From NCBI GenBank assembly GCA_002839795.1, contig PGYS01000017.1, positions 1 through 35,878 on the forward strand: a DNA stretch of 35,878 nt, given 5' to 3'. A program made the position numbers and the translations under genes. Shown piece by piece: positions 24,421-33,113 of the stretch (the stretch's first letter is position 1; the number at the start of each line of letters is the position of its first letter). The DNA comes from Ignavibacteriae bacterium HGW-Ignavibacteriae-3 (GTDB taxonomy: Bacteria; Bacteroidota; Ignavibacteria; Ignavibacteriales; Melioribacteraceae). Under the pieces are notes generated by a model. The model had not been told where the DNA came from, ran no database searches, and worked only from the letters and a program-made list of their open reading frames with translations.

Positions 24421-25458
24421 TTAAAAAAACATCTTTGCAAATTTTAAAATTCCCTGCTTCCAGGGTACGCGGTGACTGATGCCGGAGTGATCTTTAAATT
24501 TATCCAAGTTTTCGAGATACCATTTATAATTTCTTACCAGAGAATCCTTGTTGGAATATTTCGGAGAGAATCCTAAGATTTTTTCGGCTTTTTCGATGGA
24601 GACGAATGAATCCTTTGATGCCGTTTCGTACACCCATTTATAAATAGGGGAAAGTTCTAACGCCTCAAGGAATTTGAGTGTGAGAATAATCGGCGCGGCT
24701 GGGAGTCCTATTATCTTTTTGCCGAATCCCGCATAATCCAACACTGCCTGATAATCTTCTTTCATTGTTGTGAATTCCCTGGCGCCTATGTTAAATGTAT
24801 CATTTGCTGTTTCTTCGGGCAGCGTAATGCATTTGTAAATTGAATCGCATAAGTCCTCTACATCAAGAAGCTGATACCTGTTGCTGCCATCGCCGATCAT
24901 CGGAAAATTTTTCCCGTCCTTGGCCCAATCATAAAATAAGGCAAAAACTCCGAGCCGTTCGGGACCTATAAATGATTTCGGTCTTATGATTGGTATGCAC
25001 ATTCCCTTGCCGCGGAAATCGAGGCAAATTTTTTCCGCCTCAATTTTTGCTTTTCCGTAAGGTCCAACTCCATCAAGTTTATCATCTTCATATATCGGAT
25101 GATGATCCGGAATTCCATAAACTGCAGTGGATGATATATGAATGAATCGGGGTATTTTTTTCATGAATGCCTCATGAAGCAGAAGGCGAGTTCCTTTAAC
25201 TTCCGTTGAATATATTTCCCGGTGTGAATACAGCGGAAGTGCGGCTGCCGTGTGAATTACCAGATCAATTTCTTGAAGAGCATTCTCAACTGTCACGTGA
25301 TTACGTATGTCGCCTTTTATTATTTTGATTTTATCCTTCATATCCGGATAATCAAATTCGGCAATATCAAGAGAGACAATCTCATGATTTTTATCAACCA
25401 GATAACGAATCAGATTTATTCCGAAGAAACCGGCTCCGCCCGTAACCAGAATTTTCAT
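24421..25458 (-). CDS. Extended SDR NAD-dependent epimerase/dehydratase
   Basis: A 345-residue extended short-chain dehydrogenase. The Rossmann motif is GGAGFFGINLIRYL (residues 7-20), the acidic NAD-specific residue is Asp in IVSLDIAE, the catalytic pair is in GPYGKAKIEAEK (Tyr-x-x-x-Lys), and a Thr/Ser lies in HISSTAVYG. The class includes nucleotide-sugar epimerases and steroid-type dehydrogenases; the substrate is not clear. First gene of the minus-strand operon with the GNAT protein and the deoxyhypusine synthase homologue. Confidence 0.85.
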   Translation of the reverse strand: MKILVTGGAGFFGINLIRYLVDKNHEIVSLDIAEFDYPDMKDKIKIIKGDIRNHVTVENALQEIDLVIHTAAALPLYSHREIYSTEVKGTRLLLHEAFMKKIPRFIHISSTAVYGIPDHHPIYEDDKLDGVGPYGKAKIEAEKICLDFRGKGMCIPIIRPKSFIGPERLGVFALFYDWAKDGKNFPMIGDGSNRYQLLDVEDLCDSIYKCITLPEETANDTFNIGAREFTTMKEDYQAVLDYAGFGKKIIGLPAAPIILTLKFLEALELSPIYKWVYETASKDSFVSIEKAEKILGFSPKYSNKDSLVRNYKWYLENLDKFKDHSGISHRVPWKQGILKFAKMFF

Positions 25459-25592
25459 TTACTTCCCATTTATTTTGAACAAATCTAATTAAAAACGGGA
25501 CTTTAACGCAAAAAAAGGGATAAATATTCAAGAATTGAGGAATTTTTATTATAAAAAATGCGTGTTAAAGATAAATTTTAAACTGATGTTTC

Positions 25593-25621
25593 TTGACATT
25601 CTAACCGTATACAAATATATT
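25593..25621 (+). promoter_or_regulatory. Sigma-70-type promoter for rplM-rpsI
   Basis: TTGACA (25593-25598), exact, a 17-base spacer, then TATATT (25616-25621). Predicted start near 25628, giving a leader of about 35 bases before the TTG start of rplM. Confidence 0.8.
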
Positions 25622-25662
25622 TACACCCTTTGAAAAATAGCATTTTGCTTTTGGAGGATGTT

Positions 25663-26103
25663 TTGAAGCAGGAAAGAATCACAAAATTTATTAAACCGGA
25701 AGACGCAAATCAGAAATGGTATGTAATTGATGCCAAAGATAAGATTTTAGGTCGTTTAGCCGCCAAAGTAGCGCGCGTAATTCGCGGAAAAGAAAAAGCA
25801 GTCTTTACTCCTAACATGGATACGGGCGATTTTGTAGTAATCATAAACGCCGATAAGGTTCGTATGACGGGTAAAAGGGAATTACAGAAAACCTACTTTA
25901 CGCACTCAACTTATCCGGGTGGAGGCAGGTTTAGAAGTTACGCGGAAGTGATGGCTAAGAAGCCCGAGTTTGCCGTTGAAACTGCTGTAAAGGGAATGCT
26001 GCCTAAGACTAAGCTTGGAAGGCAATTAATTAAGAAATTAAAAGTGTATGCCGGAGAAACCCATCCGCATGCCGCTCAGAAACCAGAAGTATTAAGTTTT
26101 TAA
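25663..26103 (+). CDS. rplM: 50S ribosomal protein L13
   Basis: A 146-residue L13. Marks are WYVIDAKDKILGRLAAKVARVIRGK, TGDFVVIINADKVRMTGKRELQKTYF, and VKGMLPKTKLGRQLIKKLKVY with AGETHPHAAQKPE at the end. It is an early-binding 23S rRNA protein. The start is TTG 25663, five bases after GGAGG (25653-25657); an in-frame TTG at 25630 coincides with the predicted transcription start and has no ribosome site. Twelve bases separate it from rpsI, the standard L13-S9 pair. Confidence 0.97.
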   Translation: MKQERITKFIKPEDANQKWYVIDAKDKILGRLAAKVARVIRGKEKAVFTPNMDTGDFVVIINADKVRMTGKRELQKTYFTHSTYPGGGRFRSYAEVMAKKPEFAVETAVKGMLPKTKLGRQLIKKLKVYAGETHPHAAQKPEVLSF

Positions 26104-26115
26104 TGGAGTGATTTA

Positions 26116-26502
26116 ATGACAGATAAAATTTTTGTCGGAAGAAGAAAAAATGCTGTTGCAAGAGTTTATCTCAGAAGCGGCTCCGGAAAAGTTACTGTTA
26201 ATGATAAAGATTTTGAAGTTTATTTTCCTTTAAAGGAGCTCAGCGAAAATCTGAAGCTTCCTTTTATTGCTACTGAGACAGTTGGAAAATATGATGTTTT
26301 TGCAAATACGGCAGGCGGAGGAATCTCCGGTCAATCCAATGCAATCCGTCTTGGTATTTCAAGAGCCCTGGAAAGTATCAACCCTGAATTCAGACCTGCT
26401 TTAAAGTCGGGCGGACTTCTTAAAAGAGATCCGAGAATGGTTGAGCGTAAAAAATACGGACAGAAGAAAGCCCGTAAAAGATTCCAGTTCTCCAAGAGAT
26501 AA
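26116..26502 (+). CDS. rpsI: 30S ribosomal protein S9
   Basis: A 128-residue S9. The N-terminal [24 protein letters not shown] and the C-terminal basic tail [25 protein letters not shown], whose final Ser-Lys-Arg reaches the P-site tRNA, are diagnostic. Cotranscribed with rplM. A strong terminator follows seven bases after the stop. Confidence 0.98.
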   Translation: MTDKIFVGRRKNAVARVYLRSGSGKVTVNDKDFEVYFPLKELSENLKLPFIATETVGKYDVFANTAGGGISGQSNAIRLGISRALESINPEFRPALKSGGLLKRDPRMVERKKYGQKKARKRFQFSKR

Positions 26503-26508
26503 TATTTC

Positions 26509-26537
26509 AAGCCCGACTTTTACCGGTCGGGCTTTTC
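26509..26537 (+). terminator. Intrinsic terminator after rpsI
   Basis: Perfect nine-base stem AAGCCCGAC / GTCGGGCTT (26509-26517 and 26526-26534) with an eight-base loop and a short T-run. Confidence 0.85.
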
Positions 26538-26667
26538 CCAATGGGGAAGTATTCTTACTTAAAAATTTAATTAACATTATTCATACTCTCGGATTTGCCC
26601 CCTGTGTCTCACACTAAAAGAGATGGAAGGCAAAGATGAAAAGAGTAGAAGAAAAACAGGAGAAAAA

Positions 26668-27618
26668 ATGCCACGAGTAGAACTCACACAACTTATTGAA
26701 GCCGGAGCTCATTTCGGCCACTTAACACGCCGCTGGAACCCTAAAATGAAACCTTACATCTTCATGGAGAAGAATGGTATTCATATTATCGATTTGAAAA
26801 AAACACAGGAAGCCGTTGATAAAGCCGCTGATGCGCTTACTGAAATAGTTTCCCAGGGAAAACGTGTTCTTTTTGTAGGGACAAAAAAACAGGCAAAGGG
26901 GATTATTGCCACCGAAGCAAGAAGATCTGACAGCAACTGGGTCAGCGAGCGCTGGTTGGGCGGTATGCTTACAAATTTTCAGACAATCCGCAAGAGCATT
27001 AAGCATTTGCAGAATATAGAGAAAATGGAGAGCGATGGTACTTTCGAAAAAATCACAAAGAAAGAACGCCTTGTTTTAACACGCGAAAAAGATAAATTGA
27101 GAAAAGTTCTTGACGGCGTTGAAACATTAGCTAAAATGCCGGGTGCGCTGTTTATTGTTGATATCAAAAAAGAATCTATCGCAGTTAACGAAGCTTTAAA
27201 ACTCAATATTCCGATTTTTGCCGTTGTCGATACGAACTGCGATCCTGATCCGATTGATTATATTATTCCTTCCAATGATGATGCTTCGCGCGCTGTGGAA
27301 GTTATTACTAAAATTATGGCCGACGCAATTTTAGAAGGCAATGCCAAAGCAAAAGAATTACGCGCTCATGAAGTCGCTGAAAAAGAAAAAGAGAAAAAGG
27401 ATGAGACGCAGCAGGAAAGCGAAAGAAAAGATACCAAAGGAAAAGTGAGAAGAGTAAGAATTGACGGCAAGGAAGATAGAAGACCTCAGCAGAGAGATAG
27501 AAGAGATAACAGAGGCGGTGATAGAACGGCACATAAAGCAGAACCAAAAGCAGAACCGAAGCCGGAAGTGAAAGAAGAGATCAAACCGGAACAGAGTCCT
27601 GAGAATAAAACGGAATAG
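26668..27618 (+). CDS. rpsB: 30S ribosomal protein S2 with long charged C-terminal extension
   Basis: A 316-residue S2. The core shows [55 protein letters not shown], and [33 protein letters not shown]. About the last 80 residues are a Lys/Glu/Arg/Asp-rich tail ending with [18 protein letters not shown], longer than the roughly 240-residue E. coli protein and likely disordered. ATG 26668 follows AGGAGA (26658-26663); a frame start at 26623 would add 15 poorly conserved residues. The 130-base leader shows no promoter that I could define. Confidence 0.96.
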   Translation: MPRVELTQLIEAGAHFGHLTRRWNPKMKPYIFMEKNGIHIIDLKKTQEAVDKAADALTEIVSQGKRVLFVGTKKQAKGIIATEARRSDSNWVSERWLGGMLTNFQTIRKSIKHLQNIEKMESDGTFEKITKKERLVLTREKDKLRKVLDGVETLAKMPGALFIVDIKKESIAVNEALKLNIPIFAVVDTNCDPDPIDYIIPSNDDASRAVEVITKIMADAILEGNAKAKELRAHEVAEKEKEKKDETQQESERKDTKGKVRRVRIDGKEDRRPQQRDRRDNRGGDRTAHKAEPKAEPKPEVKEEIKPEQSPENKTE

Positions 27619-27661
27619 TAGTTAAACTAATATTATTTGAAATTATAGAGGTAGATAAATT

Positions 27662-28531
27662 ATGGCAGTTACTGCAAATCAAGTTAAAGAGTTGAGAGAT
27701 AAGACCGGCGCAGGAATGATGGACTGCAAGAAAGCTCTCGCAGAATCCGACGGAGATTTTGAAAAGGCAGTTGATATATTAAGAAAAAAAGGCGCTTCGG
27801 TTGCAGCTAAAAGAGCTGAAAGAACAGCCAACGAAGGTGTTGTTCTTACTAATGTATTTAATGAAGGCAAATCGGCAGCCATTCTTGAAGTTAATTGCGA
27901 AACCGATTTCGTAGCAAAGAGCGAAGATTTTATAAACTTTGCTAACTTTGTATTGGACGTGATCCTAAGCGCTAAACCGGCTGACGTTGAAGCATTGTTA
28001 AAATTAAACAAAGACGGAAAAAATGTAGCCGAAGAATTAAATGCGCTTATCGGAAAGATCGGGGAGAAGATTGAAGTTTCCCGATTCGCCCTTGACAATA
28101 CATCGAACGGAGTGATAGTCGATTATATACACATGGGATCCAAACTTGGCGTGTTGATCGAAGCTGAGAATGTTCCTGCCGATAAAGCCGCTGAGTTCCA
28201 GCCCATACTGAAAGACATCGCCATGCAGGTAGCTGCGATGAGACCGCTTTCAATCTATCGTGACGAGGTTGATAAAACGGTAATTGAGAAAGAAGTTGAA
28301 ATTTATAAAGAGATTGCGCGCAAAGAAGGAAAACCCGAACAGATTCTGGAAAAAATCGCGATTGGTAAATTGAATAAATTTTACGAAGAGAATTGCCTCT
28401 TCGAACAGGCATTCGTAAAAGATAATACCAAAAAGATCAGCGGTTTGATTGATGAATTCAATAGTAAGAATTCATCCCAGGCCAAACTTGTCAGGTTCAG
28501 ACGATTTCATCTGAGCGATGAAAATAAATGA
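27662..28531 (+). CDS. tsf: Translation elongation factor Ts
   Basis: A 289-residue EF-Ts, the guanine nucleotide exchange factor for EF-Tu. The N-terminal UBA-like VKELRDKTGAGMMDCKKALAESDGDFEKAVDILRKKG and the core VNCETDFVAKSEDFINF, the contact with EF-Tu, are present, and the C-terminal helices carry ENCLFEQAFVKD. It follows rpsB by 43 bases as in most bacteria. GAGGTAGA precedes ATG 27662, and a strong terminator follows the stop. Confidence 0.98.
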   Translation: MAVTANQVKELRDKTGAGMMDCKKALAESDGDFEKAVDILRKKGASVAAKRAERTANEGVVLTNVFNEGKSAAILEVNCETDFVAKSEDFINFANFVLDVILSAKPADVEALLKLNKDGKNVAEELNALIGKIGEKIEVSRFALDNTSNGVIVDYIHMGSKLGVLIEAENVPADKAAEFQPILKDIAMQVAAMRPLSIYRDEVDKTVIEKEVEIYKEIARKEGKPEQILEKIAIGKLNKFYEENCLFEQAFVKDNTKKISGLIDEFNSKNSSQAKLVRFRRFHLSDENK

Positions 28532-28536
28532 TTCTC

Positions 28537-28570
28537 AAAAAGGTCTTATTTCTAAATAAGACCTTTTTTT
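28537..28570 (+). terminator. Intrinsic terminator after tsf
   Basis: A 13-base stem AAAGGTCTTATTT / AAATAAGACCTTT with a two-base loop and a following T-run. pyrH starts 23 bases after it, so pyrH-frr needs read-through or a promoter in this short gap. Confidence 0.88.
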
Positions 28571-28588
28571 TTATATTGGAAAGCAATT

Positions 28589-29329
28589 ATGAAAAAGCAT
28601 CTTAAATACAAAAGAATTCTGCTTAAACTAAGCGGTGAATCTCTTGCCGGCGCTAATGATTTCGGCATCGATCCTAAAATTCTGGATTTCTTTTCCAGCG
28701 AAATTAAAAAAGTTCACGAGCTGGGCGTTCAGGTTGGAATCGTAATCGGCGGCGGCAATATCTACCGCGGTCTGCATTCGGACGGAAAGGGAATCGACAG
28801 GGTTACAGGGGATCAGATGGGGATGCTCGCTACCATGATCAATTCACTTGCTCTTCAGAGCGCCTGCGAAGATAAAGGGATTTTCACTCGTTTGATGACA
28901 GCGATTAGTATGGAGGCTATAGCAGAACCTTATATCCGCAGAAGAGCAATACGGCATCTCGAAAAAGGAAGAATTGTTATCTTCGGTGCCGGTACAGGGC
29001 ATCCTTATTTCAGTACGGACACAGCCGCATCTTTAAGAGCGGTTGAAATTGAAGCCGATGCGATATTTAAGGGAACCCGCGTTGACGGTGTTTTTGATTC
29101 AGACCCCGAAAAAAATCCTGAGGCCTCACTATTTGAAGAGATATCATATCTCGATGTAATGCAGAAAAATCTAAAAGTAATGGATTTAACCGCTATAAGT
29201 TTATGTAAGGAAAATAATCTGCCTATCATTGTATTTAATATGGATAAACCGGATAACCTCCTGAAAGTTATTACCGGCGAGAATATCGGGACTTCGGTTA
29301 AGGATTTTTCGAAAACAATAAAAAATTAA
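28589..29329 (+). CDS. pyrH: Uridylate kinase (UMP kinase)
   Basis: A 246-residue bacterial UMP kinase of the amino-acid kinase fold, which makes UDP from UMP with ATP. Landmarks are [50 protein letters not shown], and [28 protein letters not shown] and [21 protein letters not shown] in the ATP-site half. Length is typical. It sits between tsf and frr, the usual rpsB-tsf-pyrH-frr order. Confidence 0.97.
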   Translation: MKKHLKYKRILLKLSGESLAGANDFGIDPKILDFFSSEIKKVHELGVQVGIVIGGGNIYRGLHSDGKGIDRVTGDQMGMLATMINSLALQSACEDKGIFTRLMTAISMEAIAEPYIRRRAIRHLEKGRIVIFGAGTGHPYFSTDTAASLRAVEIEADAIFKGTRVDGVFDSDPEKNPEASLFEEISYLDVMQKNLKVMDLTAISLCKENNLPIIVFNMDKPDNLLKVITGENIGTSVKDFSKTIKN

Positions 29330-29353
29330 TTATAAAATTATTGCGAGGATTCT

Positions 29354-29914
29354 ATGATTAACCATCCACAAATTAAAGATGCACGCCATAGAATGGATAA
29401 AAGTGTGGAAGCGTTCCGCTCCGAGATCGTTAAGATTAGAACCGGTAAGGCAACTACAGCGCTTCTTGACGGTATTAAAGTTGACTACTACGGAACAATG
29501 AGTCCGCTCCATCAGGTTGGAAATGTAACAGTTCTTGATGTCCATACCATTGCTATTACTCCATGGGATAAGAGTATGGTGCAGGCTATTGATAAGGCTA
29601 TTCTCGCATCCGACCTTGGATTAAATCCTATCAGTGATGGGACTAACATTAAAATTCCGATTCCCTCCCTTACGGAAGAGAGAAGAAAGGATCTGGTTAA
29701 ACTTGTGAAACGCTTTGGTGAAGATGCCAAAATTGCTTTACGAAATGTAAGACGCGATGCCAACGATCATCTTAAACGAATGGAAAAAGAGAAAGAATTA
29801 ACAGAAGACGAATTGAAAGAAGCTGAAAAAGAGACCCAGAAACTTACAGATGAACATATTGCTAAGGTCGAAGAGATCATTAAACACAAAGAAAAAGAGA
29901 TTATGGAAGTCTGA
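29354..29914 (+). CDS. frr: Ribosome recycling factor
   Basis: A 186-residue ribosome recycling factor, which with EF-G splits post-termination ribosomes. The hallmark regions are FRSEIVKIRTGKATTALLDGIKVDYYG, ITPWDKSMVQAIDKAI, IPSLTEERRKDLVKLVKRFGEDAKIALRNVRRDAN, and a final helical ELTEDELKEAEKETQKLTDEHIAKVEE. GCGAGGA precedes ATG 29354; 24 bases follow pyrH. A terminator lies 36 bases after the stop. Confidence 0.98.
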   Translation: MINHPQIKDARHRMDKSVEAFRSEIVKIRTGKATTALLDGIKVDYYGTMSPLHQVGNVTVLDVHTIAITPWDKSMVQAIDKAILASDLGLNPISDGTNIKIPIPSLTEERRKDLVKLVKRFGEDAKIALRNVRRDANDHLKRMEKEKELTEDELKEAEKETQKLTDEHIAKVEEIIKHKEKEIMEV

Positions 29915-29949
29915 TTTGAAGCTGCAAACGGATAGAATTTAGAATTAAG

Positions 29950-29978
29950 AAAAAACCCCGGCAGAACCGGGGTTTTTT
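29950..29978 (+). terminator. Intrinsic terminator after frr
   Basis: Twelve-base stem AAAAAACCCCGG / CCGGGGTTTTTT with a CAGAA loop (29950-29978), including an uninterrupted run of six T. Confidence 0.93.
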
Positions 29979-30039
29979 GCTTAAAATCAAAATTTGTGCG
30001 GTATTTACAGTTTTTTGTTTGCTAATAAATCCATAATTT

Positions 30040-30068
30040 TTGAAGGACGAATAAATCTTATTTACGAT
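30040..30068 (+). promoter_or_regulatory. Candidate promoter for malic enzyme
   Basis: TTGAAG (30040-30045), 17 bases, TACGAT (30063-30068); a start near 30075 would give a 30-base leader before ATG 30105. The match is moderate. Confidence 0.35.
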
Positions 30069-30104
30069 AGATTCAATTTTAAATTAATCGAGGAATATAT
30101 TTAT

Positions 30105-32357
30105 ATGGGTACAACAAAAGAAGAGGCTCTGCGCTATCATAGCGAAGGCAGGAAAGGAAAAATAGAAGTCATCCCTTCCAAACCTTGTTTTACGGCTCAT
30201 GAGCTTTCGCTGGCTTATTCACCCGGCGTAGCTGAGCCGTGCAGAGAAATTGAAAAAAATGATGATGATGTTTATAAGTACACTGCAAAGGGCAATCTTG
30301 TAGCGGTAGTATCTAATGGAACTGCTGTTCTTGGATTGGGTGATATCGGACCGCATGCAGGCAAACCAGTTATGGAGGGAAAAGGAGTATTGTTCAAAAG
30401 ATTTGCCGATATCGATGTTTTTGACATTGAATTAAAAACAAAAGACCCTAAGGAAGTTATTAAAACAGTTCAGTTCCTTGAACCTACCTTCGGAGGAATC
30501 AATCTTGAAGATATTAAAGCGCCCGAGTGTTTCGAAATAGAAGAAGAATTGAAACGTACGATGAACATTCCCGTTTTCCATGATGATCAGCACGGAACGG
30601 CAATAATATCGTGCGCGGCACTGATTAACGCCGCGGAATTAGTCGGGAAAAAATTAGATAAGATTCGCATCGTTGTTAACGGCGCCGGTGCATCGGCAAT
30701 CTCTTGCTGCAAATTATATGTTGCTGCCGGTGTCAAGGTTGAGAATATCGCTATGTTCGATACTAAAGGCCACGTCAACAAAAAAAGAACAGACTTAAAT
30801 AAATACAAAGAATTATTTGCTCAGGATAAGCATTATGAAGATTTAGCCGATGGAATGAAAGGTGCGGATGTATTTGTCGGATTATCAAAAGGTAATGTTG
30901 TTTCTAAAGATATGGTAAAATCGATGGCTAAAAATCCAATTGTTTTTGCCATGGCTAATCCTGATCCGGAAATAAAATATCAAGATGCGGTAGATGCCCG
31001 AAAAGATGTTATCATGGCAACCGGAAGAAGCGATTATCCCAATCAGGTTAACAACGTATTGGGATTCCCGTTTATTTTCAGAGGAGCACTTGATGTACGC
31101 GCGTCATCAATTAATGAAGAAATGAAAATGGCGGCAACACGGGCACTTGCCCAGCTCGCGCGCGAAAAAGTTCCTGAAGTTGTGATCAATGCGTACGGCG
31201 GCCAGGAATTTTCCTTCGGCCCTGAATATATTATTCCCAAACCGTTCGATCCCCGGGTATTATGGACGGTCGCACCCGCGGTTGCAAAGGCGGCTATGGA
31301 TACTAATGTCGCAAAAAATCCGATAACCGATTGGGAAGCCTATAAAGTAGAACTTCAGGAGCGTCTCGGATTCTCTACGGAGATTGCCCGTGTTATGGTC
31401 CACAAAGCTCAGCAAAGTCCGAAAAAAGTTGTATATCCTGAAGGCGAAGAAGAAAAGATCATCCGGGCAGCCGCAGCAGCGAATGACGAAAATATTGCAA
31501 AGCCGATTCTTCTGGGTAATGAAGAAGTTATCAGGACAAAAATTGCAGAAATGGAATTCGACTTGAACAATTTTGAAATAGTTGATCCTGAAACCAGTCC
31601 TAAGGCAAAGACATACGCCGATGAATTTTATAAAAGACGGCAGAGAAAAGGAGTAACACCAAGCGATGCAAAAATTTATTTGCGCCAGCCGAATTTTTTT
31701 GCCGCTATGATGGTTGAACTTGGTGAAGCAGATGCCATGGTAGGGGGGCTCACGCAGCATTATCCGCAGACTATTCGGCCCGCTCTTCAGTGCATAGGTG
31801 TAAAGAAAGGATCGAAACTTGTTTCAGGAATGTATATTGTTATTATTAAGAGAAAAGTATTTTTCTTTTCCGATTGTACCGTAAACGTGGATCCTACTTC
31901 TGATCAGCTTGCCGAAATTACAATAGCAACAGCCGAAGCGGTCAAAGCGTTTGATATTGTTCCTAAAATTGCAATGTTGTCTTTCAGTAATTTTGGAAGT
32001 ACTCCGTATCCGCAGTCAATCAAAGTCGCCAATGCGGTTAAGATTGTTAAAGAACTGCGCCCGGATCTGATGGTAGACGGAGAAATGCAGGCGGATACCG
32101 CCGTTGTTGCCGAAAGAATGGCCAAGGATTTTCCGTTCTCAACTTTAAAAGGTGATGCGAATGTTCTCATTTTCCCTACTCTCGAAGCTGGAAATATTTC
32201 ATACAAACTTCTGCAAAGACTTACGGACGCCACTGTTATAGGTCCGATTCTTTTGGGAATGAACAAACCTGTTCACGTAATACAAAGAGGCGACACCGTA
32301 AACGATATTATCAATATGACGGCTATTGCCGTTGTTGGCGCGAATATCCACAAATAG
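30105..32357 (+). CDS. maeB: NADP-dependent malic enzyme with phosphotransacetylase-like domain
   Basis: A 750-residue MaeB-type enzyme, which oxidatively decarboxylates malate to pyruvate. The N-terminal malic domain has [14 protein letters not shown] and [23 protein letters not shown], with the catalytic region [20 protein letters not shown](P)-binding follows with [16 protein letters not shown]. From about residue 430 there is a phosphotransacetylase-like domain with [15 protein letters not shown] and [16 protein letters not shown], thought to be allosteric in this family. ATG 30105 follows AGGAA (30091-30095); the frame is open to 29994, but that extension overlaps non-coding sequence just beyond the terminator. 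Confidence 0.95.
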   Translation: MGTTKEEALRYHSEGRKGKIEVIPSKPCFTAHELSLAYSPGVAEPCREIEKNDDDVYKYTAKGNLVAVVSNGTAVLGLGDIGPHAGKPVMEGKGVLFKRFADIDVFDIELKTKDPKEVIKTVQFLEPTFGGINLEDIKAPECFEIEEELKRTMNIPVFHDDQHGTAIISCAALINAAELVGKKLDKIRIVVNGAGASAISCCKLYVAAGVKVENIAMFDTKGHVNKKRTDLNKYKELFAQDKHYEDLADGMKGADVFVGLSKGNVVSKDMVKSMAKNPIVFAMANPDPEIKYQDAVDARKDVIMATGRSDYPNQVNNVLGFPFIFRGALDVRASSINEEMKMAATRALAQLAREKVPEVVINAYGGQEFSFGPEYIIPKPFDPRVLWTVAPAVAKAAMDTNVAKNPITDWEAYKVELQERLGFSTEIARVMVHKAQQSPKKVVYPEGEEEKIIRAAAAANDENIAKPILLGNEEVIRTKIAEMEFDLNNFEIVDPETSPKAKTYADEFYKRRQRKGVTPSDAKIYLRQPNFFAAMMVELGEADAMVGGLTQHYPQTIRPALQCIGVKKGSKLVSGMYIVIIKRKVFFFSDCTVNVDPTSDQLAEITIATAEAVKAFDIVPKIAMLSFSNFGSTPYPQSIKVANAVKIVKELRPDLMVDGEMQADTAVVAERMAKDFPFSTLKGDANVLIFPTLEAGNISYKLLQRLTDATVIGPILLGMNKPVHVIQRGDTVNDIINMTAIAVVGANIHK

Positions 32358-32383
32358 TTTTTATATGCGGGTGTTGGTATCAA

Positions 32384-32416
32384 AAAAAACCCAGCTTCAT
32401 TAGAAGTTGGGTTTTT
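32384..32416 (+). terminator. Intrinsic terminator after malic enzyme
   Basis: Stem AACCCAGCTTC / GAAGTTGGGTT with one G-T pair, a four-base loop (32388-32413) and flanking A- and T-runs. Confidence 0.85.
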
Positions 32417-32433
32417 GTTTTTTATATTGCATA

Positions 32434-32449
32434 AAGATAATTTTATCTT
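32434..32449. promoter_or_regulatory. Inverted repeat upstream of the L,D-transpeptidase-like gene
   Basis: AAGATAA-TT-TTATCTT, a perfect 7+7 inverted repeat 25 bases before the GTG start at 32475. It may be an operator or a chance AT-rich palindrome. Confidence 0.25.
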
Positions 32450-32474
32450 AGCCACATAATACCGGCAAAGTAAA

Positions 32475-33101
32475 GTGCTAAAAAATATTTTATATATTTC
32501 CGGAAGTATCATCATGTTTTTCGCCGGTGTTGTGCTTTACGGAGTTATCCTGAATCTGAAGGAAGTTTCTCTCAGAGAAGCTCTTTTGGAAAAAGGAATT
32601 ACGGAAGTGAAAGATGTCAGACTGATTGTAGACAGAAAAAATTACAGAATAGAATTGTATTCGGGTAAATTACTGATCAAAACTTATAAAGCGGTATTCG
32701 GAAAAAATGCCGGAACGCTTAAGATTTCTGCGGAGGATAATGTAACTCCGATTGGTAATTATAAAATTTGCGCGGTGGATTCGAATTCGAAATATCATAA
32801 ATTCCTCCACCTTAATTATCCAAACGAGCAGGATGCGGCCGAGGCATTAAAGCAATCCTACATTAATAATGATGAATTCAACGCCATAGTTCTTGCTGAT
32901 AATAAGGACGAATGCCCTCCCGAAGAGACAAAACTCGGCTCCGCATTAGGCATTCATGGAATAGGAACATACGACGCAATATTCAAGAATCTTCCGTTTT
33001 CTTTCAATTGGACAAACGGATCTATAGCAGTCAGTAATGAAAATATTGATGAACTTTTTTCTATTGTAAAAATCGGTACGCCCGTTAAAATAACATACTA
33101 G
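32475..33101 (+). CDS. YkuD-type L,D-transpeptidase-like protein, catalytic Cys replaced by Ser
   Basis: A 208-residue protein with a membrane anchor (residues 5-27) and a YkuD domain (VKDVRLIVDRKNYRIELYS, TPIGNYKI, LGIHGIG, NWTNGSIAVSNENIDELF and a closing GTPVKIT). Active enzymes of this group have the motif (W)TxGCIAVTNxxMDE with an essential Cys; here the position is Ser183 (codon TCT, 33021-33023), while His161 of IHG remains. The enzyme may be inactive or have gained another role in the cell wall. GTG 32475 is the start, with only a weak ribosome site; ATG 32514 would lose half the anchor. It is followed after 12 bases by the BamA-like gene. Confidence 0.8.
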   Translation: MLKNILYISGSIIMFFAGVVLYGVILNLKEVSLREALLEKGITEVKDVRLIVDRKNYRIELYSGKLLIKTYKAVFGKNAGTLKISAEDNVTPIGNYKICAVDSNSKYHKFLHLNYPNEQDAAEALKQSYINNDEFNAIVLADNKDECPPEETKLGSALGIHGIGTYDAIFKNLPFSFNWTNGSIAVSNENIDELFSIVKIGTPVKITY

Positions 33102-33113
33102 CGGATTTAATTT

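Noticed and set aside
26623-26667. Extension of S2 by 15 codons
   Set aside because: The conserved S2 start follows AGGAGA directly at 26668.
29994-30104. Extension of malic enzyme by 37 codons
   Set aside because: It begins 16 bases past the frr terminator and does not resemble the family; ATG 30105 with AGGAA is a better start.
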